Below, piece after piece: positions 48,316 through 54,814 of a DNA stretch of 55,964 nt. Positions within the stretch are counted from its first letter, which is position 1, and every line of letters begins with the position of its first letter. Below the pieces are notes generated by a model. That model ran no database searches. It saw only the letters and a program-made list of their open reading frames with translations, and was not told the origin of the DNA. The position numbers and the translations under genes were made by a program. Source of the stretch: an uncultured Eubacteriales bacterium (lineage in GTDB: Bacteria; Bacillota; Clostridia; Christensenellales; Aristaeellaceae); contig CADCAS010000017.1 of NCBI GenBank assembly GCA_902799465.1, forward strand, positions 46,510 to 102,473. Direction: 5' to 3'.

Positions 48316-48801
48316 TTAAGCCTTCCGGCCTTGAAGGCCGGCCACATGCGCCGCCAGCGCGCGGCTCTTGGACAGATTGACCACCGCCGCCGCGAACAGG
48401 CAGGCCGCGGAGGCCACCAGATAGATGACGACGCGGACGAACTGTCCCTGGCTCATGGCCATGATCTCCGCGCCGCCGACGGTGACGACGGCGTTGTGCG
48501 CGGGCACGGGCAGTATGAATATCCGAACGATCTGGATGATCCCCAGCGCGCACAGCACGTAGGAATAGCCCTGCTTGTAGTTCTTCACGCCCTCGGAGGA
48601 CAGGAAGGCCGCCAGCATGAACACCAGATTGTAGAGTATGGACGCGCCCATGAGGATGTTGTAGTAGTACTCCACGTTGATCCTGTAGAGCAGCACGAAG
48701 TACAATACGTCGAACACGATGGCCAGCAGCGTGAGCCTCGAGGACGTGGTGTTCTTGGTAAAGCGCATGCGATCCAGCCGGACCGCCTGATCGTTCATCA
48801 T
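48316..48801 (-). CDS. Four-helix membrane protein B of the pectin locus
   Basis: Protein of 161 aa, family not recognised. Four hydrophobic segments: LTLLAIVFDVLYFVLLYRI, ILMGASILYNLVFMLAAFL, YVLCALGIIQIVRIFILPV and VVIYLVASAACLFAAAVV. A short basic N-terminus places it inside. Two adjacent ATGs at 48801 and 48798 overlap the TGA of the upstream gene, so the two are coupled. It ends 12 bp before the ATPase gene. Confidence 0.75.
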   Translation of the reverse strand: MMNDQAVRLDRMRFTKNTTSSRLTLLAIVFDVLYFVLLYRINVEYYYNILMGASILYNLVFMLAAFLSSEGVKNYKQGYSYVLCALGIIQIVRIFILPVPAHNAVVTVGGAEIMAMSQGQFVRVVIYLVASAACLFAAAVVNLSKSRALAAHVAGLQGRKA

Positions 48802-49388
48802 GCCGACACCACCCTTCCGGCCTCCAGGAGCCGCTTCTCGTTCTTCATCAGCGACAGCTTCCACACGGCGCATACGATCAGGAGCGCCACCGCCACCAGC
48901 GCGACGGCAAACACCCCGGCGTGGGCGTCGAACCAGAAGGTGGAGTCGGTGTAGGTGCCCGCGCGGGACAGCCTGCGCTCCAGCTGCGTGAAGTCCACGG
49001 TGGTCAGATACTGGGTCTTATAGGCCACGATCTGTCCCCGCGCCCACAGCGCCACGCCGATGTTGGCCACGGCGTTTAAGCAGATGGCCGCGTAGTTTCC
49101 GATGTAGTACTTCCTGCGCGAATGGGTATTGGTGATAAACAGCAGGCAGGACATCAGGATCAGGCCAATGCCGGCGCGCAGGAGCGTCTGGTTGAAGCCC
49201 TGCATATCGTAGTAGATCATGGCGCCGGCAACCTTGACCGTATCGGGATTGTTGGGCTCCGGGACCATCGTATACAGCATATCGTAGAGATCCGTCATCA
49301 GCCCGAGCGCGTACAGGAACACCAGCGCGCTCGCGGCCAGCGACAGAAAGCAGGCGATCCGCTGTATTTTCATCTGCCTCTTATACAT
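48798..49388 (-). CDS. Four-helix membrane protein A of the pectin locus
   Basis: Protein of up to 196 aa, family not recognised. Four hydrophobic segments lie near 12-32, 72-92, 98-122 and 158-180, with two long outside loops (about 35 aa each; one has PEPNNPDTVKVAGAMIYYD). GGAAGG supports ATG 49388; a second ATG at 49373 with AGAGG is also possible. It is the first of the membrane-protein group and follows 458 bp of repeats after the binding-protein gene, so it may depend on read-through or on a promoter not seen. Confidence 0.72.
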   Translation of the reverse strand: MYKRQMKIQRIACFLSLAASALVFLYALGLMTDLYDMLYTMVPEPNNPDTVKVAGAMIYYDMQGFNQTLLRAGIGLILMSCLLFITNTHSRRKYYIGNYAAICLNAVANIGVALWARGQIVAYKTQYLTTVDFTQLERRLSRAGTYTDSTFWFDAHAGVFAVALVAVALLIVCAVWKLSLMKNEKRLLEAGRVVSA

Positions 49389-49452
49389 TTAGACCTTCCC
49401 CCGATCAGTGGAGTCCTCCCCTCCCGGGGTTGGCGGGAGGGGGAGGTGGATG

Positions 49453-49612
49453 GTTGAATGGAGAATGGAGAATGGAAAATGTGGGATAACGGCGATAGGC
49501 CACGGCGCTCCTGATCTGTGCTCCGATCAGGCGCAGCCTTCAATCCTGCAAATCCGAAAGGATTTGCGCCTTCGTTTTCCATTGTCCCTTCTCAATTATC
49601 AATTCAGTAAAT
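49453..49612. repeat. Heptamer-arm element with AAATCC hairpin
   Basis: The left arm 49453-49480 is an array of GAATGGA units. The right arm 49574-49612 is its degenerate inverse (TTTTCCA, TTGTCCC, TTCTCAA, TTATCAA) and ends in the target duplication of the MITE at 49613. The hairpin GCAAATCC-GAAA-GGATTTGC lies at 49548-49567. The core carries a further short hairpin, CTGATC-TGTGCTC-GATCAG (49511-49530). No gene is seen in 49389-49846. Confidence 0.72.
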
Positions 49613-49839
49613 GTATCTATTCAGTTCTGCTGTGATAAGTGGAGATTATCCGAGGTAACGGGGAACGACCTCTCAGTCACCGACTTCGTCGGCGACAGCT
49701 CCCCTGAAAGGGGAGCCAAGAGGAAGATAAAGCGTCGCCTTGGCTCCCCTTCCAGGGGAGCTGTCAGCTGTTAGGCTGACTGAGAGGTCATCCCCCGCAG
49801 CCTACCAAATCTCTGTTTGTCACAGGACTGAACAGTTAC
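49613..49839. mobile_element. MITE, 227 bp, complete, at a gene's stop codon
   Basis: The ends are GTATCTATTCAGTTCTGC and the complement of GTAACTGTTCAGTCCTGT. A perfect 8-bp target duplication, CAGTAAAT, lies at 49605-49612 and 49840-49847; the last duplicated base is also the final base of the TAA stop of the binding-protein gene. It has the longest centre of the copies with the standard core: an extra stem, AAGGGGAGCCAAG...CTTGGCTCCCCTT (49706-49753), is absent from the copies at 20606 and 31038, so it may be nearest the full form. Confidence 0.93.
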
Positions 49840-49846
49840 CAGTAAA

Positions 49847-51898
49847 TTACAGGCTGCTGTAGTAGTCCAGCAGGCGGACCCAGGCGTCGCCCTTGGCGAA
49901 GAGGTACATGTCGCCGTACCAGGCGGTGATGACGGTCTCGACGGCCTCCTCGGGGCTGGTCATGCCGTCCAGGGTGAAGCCCTTGACGATCAGGTCGACG
50001 AAGGCGTTCTCGCCGTCCTTGGACAGGTTGAACTTGCCCTTGGCGGTCAGCTCGGTGTAGGTGTTCAGCTCGTCGTTCTCGACCTTGGTGTTGGGCAGCA
50101 CGGTGGGCATGGAGGTATACCAGGGGTTCTCGGTGATGGCCAGCTCGGGATGCTTGATGGTGCCCAGGGCGATGGCGTTGGAGATATAGCCCGCGCCCTC
50201 CTTGCCGACCTCGTGGGTGCACTGATACTCGAAGGCCTGGCTCTTGACGAAGGACAGGGTGGAGCCCAGGTACATGCGGGCGTAGTTGGTGTAGTTGCCG
50301 TTGGCCTTCTCCCACAGCTCGTCGTAGGTGGCGTCGGCGATGACGGGCATCTCCTTGCCGTTGAAGACGAAGGTCTCGTAGGAGCCGTCATCCTTGGTCT
50401 TGATGAAGGCGTCGGGGCCGTAGCTCATCAGGATCTGGCCCTTCTCGGAGTAGGCGTAGTCGATCAAGGACAGCGCAGCGTCCAGCTTGGCGGGGTCGGA
50501 CTCGACGCCGGCCTTGGAGATGGCCCAGCCGTCGGTCTTGACGGAGCGCCAGGACTCGGTGAAGCGCATGTACACGCCGTTCTCATCGGTGCCGTCGTAC
50601 CAGCGCGCCACGGGGGGCATGACCGCCATGTACTTCTCGCCCTCCTGGAGCTTGGTGGCGTTCATGATGGTCTGGGTCTGGTTGTAGTCATAGGACATGA
50701 AGCCCAGATCGTTCTCCAGATAGGTGCCGCTGTTCTCCTCGGAGGCATCCAGGAACGCCTTGGAGATCAGGCCCTCCTGCGCCATGGCGTTCATGTAGCC
50801 CATGGCCTCGTAGGCAGGCGCCTCCTGGCGGGCGTCGTGCAGCTCGTTGTCCGCGCCCACGTACAGGTAATCCTGACGGGACTCCATGCCGCGCACGCCA
50901 AACAGGTGACCGGCCAGGCGGATCATGTCCACGCGGCGGCCGTTGTTGGCCTCCTCGCGGGTGAACAGGCCCTGGACGGAATCGGTGCCGTTGAGGGTCT
51001 GGGGATTGGCCACCACGCAGCGCAGCAGGGCGACCAGCTCGTCGGCGTCCCAGGCGGCGTTCTGACCCACGAACAGGTTGGAGCGCTGGGCGCCATAGTA
51101 GCCGTCGTAGGCGGCGTCGATGTAGGCGCGCAGCATGTTGACGGCCTCAACGCCGGACATGGCGCCCTTCTCGTTCATCAGGGCCACGATGTTGCCCGCG
51201 GCGTCGTAGTTCTTGGTCACCATCTCGGTGGCGGAGCCGTCGGCGGTCACGGTCTCGATCTCGACGGTGCCGCTGGTGGGCATGTAGGGCTGATAGACAG
51301 GGGCGGCGGTGTCGTTGCAGGCGTCGGCGGTGAACTCACCCTCGCCGTCCAGCAGCTTCTGCACCCAATCCACGCGCATCAGCGGCATGCGCTCGATGTC
51401 GTTGACGCCGTCGAAGTAGGGGCTGAAGTAGATCGCGCCGGTGGAGGTGTTGCCGGTGATGGACAGCCGCACGATGGGGTTGGCATCCAGGTAGGCCTGG
51501 AAGTTGGGCAGCTTGTCCATGTGCTCGGCCAGGTTGACCAGGCTGCCGGCCTCGCCGTACTCGGACAGGGTGGCCGCGGTGCCGCTGACCATATCCACCT
51601 CGTTGAGGCGGTCCTTCCAGAACTCGAACTCCTTGGAGGTGTTGTTGCCCTGGTACTTGTCCTCGAACTTGACACCCAGGATCTCCTCCAGCGCCACCCA
51701 GGTGGGCTTGAGGTCGCCGGTGTTGTAGGTCTTGCCGTCGGCCAGGGTCACGCCGCTGCCGGCGGTCTCGGCGTCGAAGGCGATGCCGGTCTTGGTGCTG
51801 TTGTAGCCGGTGGCCATGCGCAGCACGGTCCCCTCGGCCATCGCGGCGCAGGACATAAGCATCACGCACGCCAGCAGGATGGACAGTAGCTTCTTCAT
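49847..51898 (-). CDS. Extracellular solute-binding protein (family 1, large type) for pectin oligomers
   Basis: Binding protein of 683 aa, in the size range of LplA-like proteins. The signal peptide ends in LMSCAAMAEG, where C17 could be lipid-modified, though the lipobox is imperfect. The body has the type II binding-protein layout with many aromatic residues (WVQKLLDGEGEFTADAC, DYNQTQTIMNATKLQ, DGWAISKAGVESDPAKLDAAL). Start 51898 follows AAGGAGGAACC. It is downstream of its two permease genes and close to GH28/GH105/CE8 genes, so oligogalacturonides or rhamnogalacturonan oligomers are the likely ligands. Confidence 0.93.
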   Translation of the reverse strand: MKKLLSILLACVMLMSCAAMAEGTVLRMATGYNSTKTGIAFDAETAGSGVTLADGKTYNTGDLKPTWVALEEILGVKFEDKYQGNNTSKEFEFWKDRLNEVDMVSGTAATLSEYGEAGSLVNLAEHMDKLPNFQAYLDANPIVRLSITGNTSTGAIYFSPYFDGVNDIERMPLMRVDWVQKLLDGEGEFTADACNDTAAPVYQPYMPTSGTVEIETVTADGSATEMVTKNYDAAGNIVALMNEKGAMSGVEAVNMLRAYIDAAYDGYYGAQRSNLFVGQNAAWDADELVALLRCVVANPQTLNGTDSVQGLFTREEANNGRRVDMIRLAGHLFGVRGMESRQDYLYVGADNELHDARQEAPAYEAMGYMNAMAQEGLISKAFLDASEENSGTYLENDLGFMSYDYNQTQTIMNATKLQEGEKYMAVMPPVARWYDGTDENGVYMRFTESWRSVKTDGWAISKAGVESDPAKLDAALSLIDYAYSEKGQILMSYGPDAFIKTKDDGSYETFVFNGKEMPVIADATYDELWEKANGNYTNYARMYLGSTLSFVKSQAFEYQCTHEVGKEGAGYISNAIALGTIKHPELAITENPWYTSMPTVLPNTKVENDELNTYTELTAKGKFNLSKDGENAFVDLIVKGFTLDGMTSPEEAVETVITAWYGDMYLFAKGDAWVRLLDYYSSL

Positions 51899-51970
51899 GA
51901 ATGGTTCCTCCTTAAATATTGTGGGCGGGCAGCTGTACGCAAACCGCGCACAGCTGTAGCTTTCCGTCAA

Positions 51971-52060
51971 TGGGATATGGAAAACGGAATCTGCGGGATC
52001 GCGGGAGCCCCCTCGGACTCGACCGTTCTCAATTCCCCATTCCCAATTCCCAATTCCCAA
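51971..52060. repeat. Heptamer array starting in a stop codon
   Basis: On the minus strand the TAA stop of the LplC-like gene continues as AATTGGG, AATTGGG, AATTGGG, AATGGGG, AATTG, in register with the stop codon. The opposite arm (about 51971-51996, ATGGGATATGGAAAACGG) is weak. The 162-bp gap between the permease and binding-protein genes has no other feature apart from the ribosome site at 51900-51910. Confidence 0.65.
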
Positions 52061-52951
52061 TTATTCCTTGACGCCGCCGGCGTTGGTGCCCTTGGCGAAG
52101 TACTTCTGAATGAAGGGATAGATGACCAGTATGGGGACGATGGAGCAGACGATCAGGGCGTAGATGACGGAATCGGAGGCGTAGGTCTCGTTCCAGCCCG
52201 CCATGGTCTCGGAGTTGGTGTAATCCTCCAGCGTCAGTCGGATGAACACCTGCAGGGGATGCTCGTGGGAGTTGGAGATCATCTGCCGCGCCCAGAAGTA
52301 GCCGTTCCAGCGGGAGATGGCGAAGAACAGCGCCACGGTGGCGATGGTGGACTTGGACATGGGGATGAACACCTTCGACAGCACGCCGAACTCCGTCGCG
52401 CCGTCCACGATGGCGGCCTCCTCGATCTCGCTGGGCACGTTTTCAAAGGCGTTTCTCAGCAGGATGATGTTCATGGCCGCCATGCCCATGGCGATGACCA
52501 CCAGCCACTTGTCGTCCATGATGCCCACGGAGTTGAACACCTTCTTGGTGGCCAGGTAGTTCAGGTACTGCGGCACGATGCCGGCGGAGAACCACATGGT
52601 GAACACCAGGTAGAAGTTGAAGAATTTGCGGAACAGCAGCCGCTTCTTGGACAGCGCGTAGGCGCCCAGGATCGCCACGCCCAGCGCCCAGACCGTGCCG
52701 TAGACGGTCAGGAAGAGGGTGTTGGAGTAGGAGTTCCAGAACATGTTGTCGTGGAACATCCTGCGGAAGGCGTCGAACTGGATGTCCTTGGGGAACAGCA
52801 CCACCTCGCCGTAGTCCACCGCGTGCTGCCCCGAGATGGAGGCGGACACGGCGTAGACAAAGGGGTACAGGCAGCCCAGGGCAAAGACGGTCAGAAGCGT
52901 GTAGCTGACGATCTTGAATATCAGCTCGGAGATCTCAAGTTTTCTCTTCAT
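52061..52951 (-). CDS. Carbohydrate ABC transporter permease (LplC type)
   Basis: Membrane subunit of 296 aa with six helices. A basic start (MKRKLEISELIFKIVSYTLL) and the coupling loop VPSEIEEAAIVDGATEFGVLSKVFIPMSKST match the CUT1 family that works with large binding proteins. It ends with the typical IQKYFAKGTNAGGVKE. It lies 15 bp after the LplB-like gene, and both presumably import pectin oligomers with the 49847 product and one of the MsmX-like ATPases. Confidence 0.94.
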   Translation of the reverse strand: MKRKLEISELIFKIVSYTLLTVFALGCLYPFVYAVSASISGQHAVDYGEVVLFPKDIQFDAFRRMFHDNMFWNSYSNTLFLTVYGTVWALGVAILGAYALSKKRLLFRKFFNFYLVFTMWFSAGIVPQYLNYLATKKVFNSVGIMDDKWLVVIAMGMAAMNIILLRNAFENVPSEIEEAAIVDGATEFGVLSKVFIPMSKSTIATVALFFAISRWNGYFWARQMISNSHEHPLQVFIRLTLEDYTNSETMAGWNETYASDSVIYALIVCSIVPILVIYPFIQKYFAKGTNAGGVKE

Positions 52952-52966
52952 GGCCCACGACCCTCC

Positions 52967-54025
52967 TTAGTACAGCGAGACGTTGGACGCCTTGCGGGCC
53001 ACCGTGTTCGCGCCGATGACCAGCAGCATGCCCACCACGTTGTTCATCATCTCGGCGGCGGAGGCGATGCCCTTCTGGGCGCCCGCCAGGCCGTAGCGCT
53101 GGGCGAAGGTGGAGACCACGTCCGCGGTGACGTAGGTATTGCTGTTGTACAGCAGCAGCACCTTTTCATAGCCGATGTTCAACAGCGAGCCTATGCGCAT
53201 GATGAGCATGATAACGATGGTGGAGAGTATGCTGGGCAGCACCACGTAGCGCATCTGGGCCATCTTGCCCGCGCCGTCGATCTGCGCCGCCTCGTAGCTG
53301 GTGGGCGAGATGGCGATGATCGCCGCAAAGAACACGATGCTGTCGTAGCCCGCGGTCTCCCAGATGCCGCTGATCTGATAGATGCCGCGGAAGAAGTTGG
53401 GATTATTCAGAAGGCCGGACTGCGCCATCTCCCTGGAGATCAGGCCCAGGCTCGCCATGGCCCGGGACACGATGCCCGCGCCGCTGGTGAGGGAGCCCTG
53501 CTTCACCAGCATCATCACCAGGGAGGTCATGACGACGGTGGACATGAACTTGGGCAGATAGGTCAGCACCTGGTAGACGCTCCGGGCGATGTTGGAGCGC
53601 ACCTCGTTGAAGAACAGCGCCAGTATGATCGGCATGGGGAAGCCGAACAGCAGGCCGTAGAAGCTCAGCAGGAAGGTGTTGCGCAGCGCGCGCCAGAACT
53701 CGACGGACAGGCCGCCGGTGCCGCCGCCCACCAGCAGGGTCTTGAAATAGGAGAAGCCGGCGAAGTACTGCTGGGACACCGACTTGACCTGATCCCCCAC
53801 CTTGAACGCGCCCAGCAATTCATACATGGGCAGGTAGCGCCAGAACAGGAAGACCAGGATGGTGGGCAGCAGCATCACATAGAGCCGCCAGTCCTTGGCG
53901 ATGGTGCGCCCCACGTGCAGCCAGTAGTGCTTTTCAACGTCGTCCCGCACGGCCTGTTCCGGGCTCTCGCGGTAGACGCCGCTGGCCTGATCGTAAAGCA
54001 GATAATCCGATCCCTTAGCTCTCAT
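52967..54025 (-). CDS. ABC transporter permease (LplB type)
   Basis: Membrane subunit of 352 aa. About 60 cytoplasmic residues precede the first helix (LYVMLLPTILVFLFWRYLPMY), as in LplB-like permeases. The coupling loop is seen as SPTSYEAAQIDGAGKMAQMRYVVLPSILST. ATG 54025 overlaps the end of the upstream gene by 11 bp; a TTG one codon earlier is less likely. It pairs with the LplC-type permease downstream. Confidence 0.94.
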   Translation of the reverse strand: MRAKGSDYLLYDQASGVYRESPEQAVRDDVEKHYWLHVGRTIAKDWRLYVMLLPTILVFLFWRYLPMYELLGAFKVGDQVKSVSQQYFAGFSYFKTLLVGGGTGGLSVEFWRALRNTFLLSFYGLLFGFPMPIILALFFNEVRSNIARSVYQVLTYLPKFMSTVVMTSLVMMLVKQGSLTSGAGIVSRAMASLGLISREMAQSGLLNNPNFFRGIYQISGIWETAGYDSIVFFAAIIAISPTSYEAAQIDGAGKMAQMRYVVLPSILSTIVIMLIMRIGSLLNIGYEKVLLLYNSNTYVTADVVSTFAQRYGLAGAQKGIASAAEMMNNVVGMLLVIGANTVARKASNVSLY

Positions 54026-54617
54026 CAAAATCCTCCTCTTTCTCCTGGCGATGGATGCGCAGCAGATAGTGAACCTGATCCTCGAAGATGCCGTCCAGCC
54101 GCCGGGCGATCCAGACGATCACCAGCGTGAACAGCAGCGTGATGGCGTCGGTGGTGAAAAACCCCAGCGCCTGCGCGCAAGGCGCGCCCGTCATCACCGA
54201 GATCGCCGCCCGGCCCAGCTGCATCAGCAGGCACACCGCGCCGCCGAACAGCAGGCTCAGCGAGACCTTTTCCCGAATGTCCTCGGGGGTGAGCCGCTTT
54301 CTGATCGTCAGCGCCGCAAGCCCCAGCAGGTTGCCAGCGACGTACACCAGATAGTGGCCGGGATTCGCGCCCGAGGCAAAGCAAAACGCCGCGCCGCCCA
54401 GCGTGGCATGCAGCGCGGCCCAGGGCCCCCAGCGCATCAGCACGATGGCGGTGACCGCGGGCGTCACGGACACGGTGTAGGGCTGCCCCGGGAACCAGCG
54501 GGTGGCGGCGTTGACCAGCAGCGTCTCGAACACCACGACCATCGCGGCGAACATCGCCAGGTCCATGGTCCGATACGCGCCAACGCTCCTCTGCCTCTCC
54601 AAGCGCCCTGCCTCCAT
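54015..54617 (-). CDS. Membrane protein, possibly ECF-type S component-like
   Basis: Protein of about 200 aa with five or six helices: MFAAMVVVFETLLVNAA, VTAIVLMRWGPWAALHA, YLVYVAGNLLGLAALTI, SLLFGGAVCLLMQLG and ITLLFTLVIVWIA. The arrangement, with a Gly/Ala-rich segment LGGAAFCFASGANPGH, recalls S components of ECF transporters, but this is not certain. The start is ambiguous: ATG 54617 has no ribosome site, TTG 54602 follows GGAGG at 8 nt, and any start above 54680 would lie in the promoter. It is the first gene of the pectin locus and is coupled to the LplB-type permease. Confidence 0.7.
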   Translation of the reverse strand: MEAGRLERQRSVGAYRTMDLAMFAAMVVVFETLLVNAATRWFPGQPYTVSVTPAVTAIVLMRWGPWAALHATLGGAAFCFASGANPGHYLVYVAGNLLGLAALTIRKRLTPEDIREKVSLSLLFGGAVCLLMQLGRAAISVMTGAPCAQALGFFTTDAITLLFTLVIVWIARRLDGIFEDQVHYLLRIHRQEKEEDFDES

Positions 54618-54684
54618 TGCGCCGCATTGACGCGGCGAGGTTCTTTTTACCGTCCAGCCCATAAAATAACTAAATTTCTCAACT

Positions 54685-54713
54685 ATTATAACATCGTGTT
54701 TGGACAGTGTCAA
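54685..54713 (-). promoter_or_regulatory. Consensus sigma-A promoter of the pectin locus
   Basis: Minus-strand TTGACA (54708-54713), a 17-bp spacer and TATAAT (54685-54690): a full consensus. It lies in an AT-rich stretch shared with the divergent GGDEF promoter. Transcription would begin near 54678. All genes from 54617 down to 40363 point the same way, and no strong terminator was seen between them. Confidence 0.9.
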
Positions 54714-54754
54714 TAATATTACTCATATATATGCACAACTTTTTTCCCGCACGC

Positions 54755-54783
54755 TTTTCATTTTGCCGGGATTGTGCTATAAT
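54755..54783 (+). promoter_or_regulatory. Promoter of the GGDEF gene
   Basis: TTTTCA (54755-54760), 17 bp, then an extended -10 TGCTATAAT (54775-54783). GGGAGG follows before the ATG at 54815. It diverges from the pectin-locus promoter, so the two may share regulation. Confidence 0.75.
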
Positions 54784-54814
54784 GTTTACATTCTGCGGGA
54801 AGGGAGGCGCACAC

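Noticed and set aside
49374..49391. Sequence resembling the Tn5/Nextera mosaic end (reads MYKRQ in one frame)
   Set aside because: About 14 of 19 bases match CTGTCTCTTATACACATCT; that is not close enough for an adapter remnant, and the gene continues normally on both sides. Chance resemblance is likely, though it sits near a repeat boundary and could be checked in reads.
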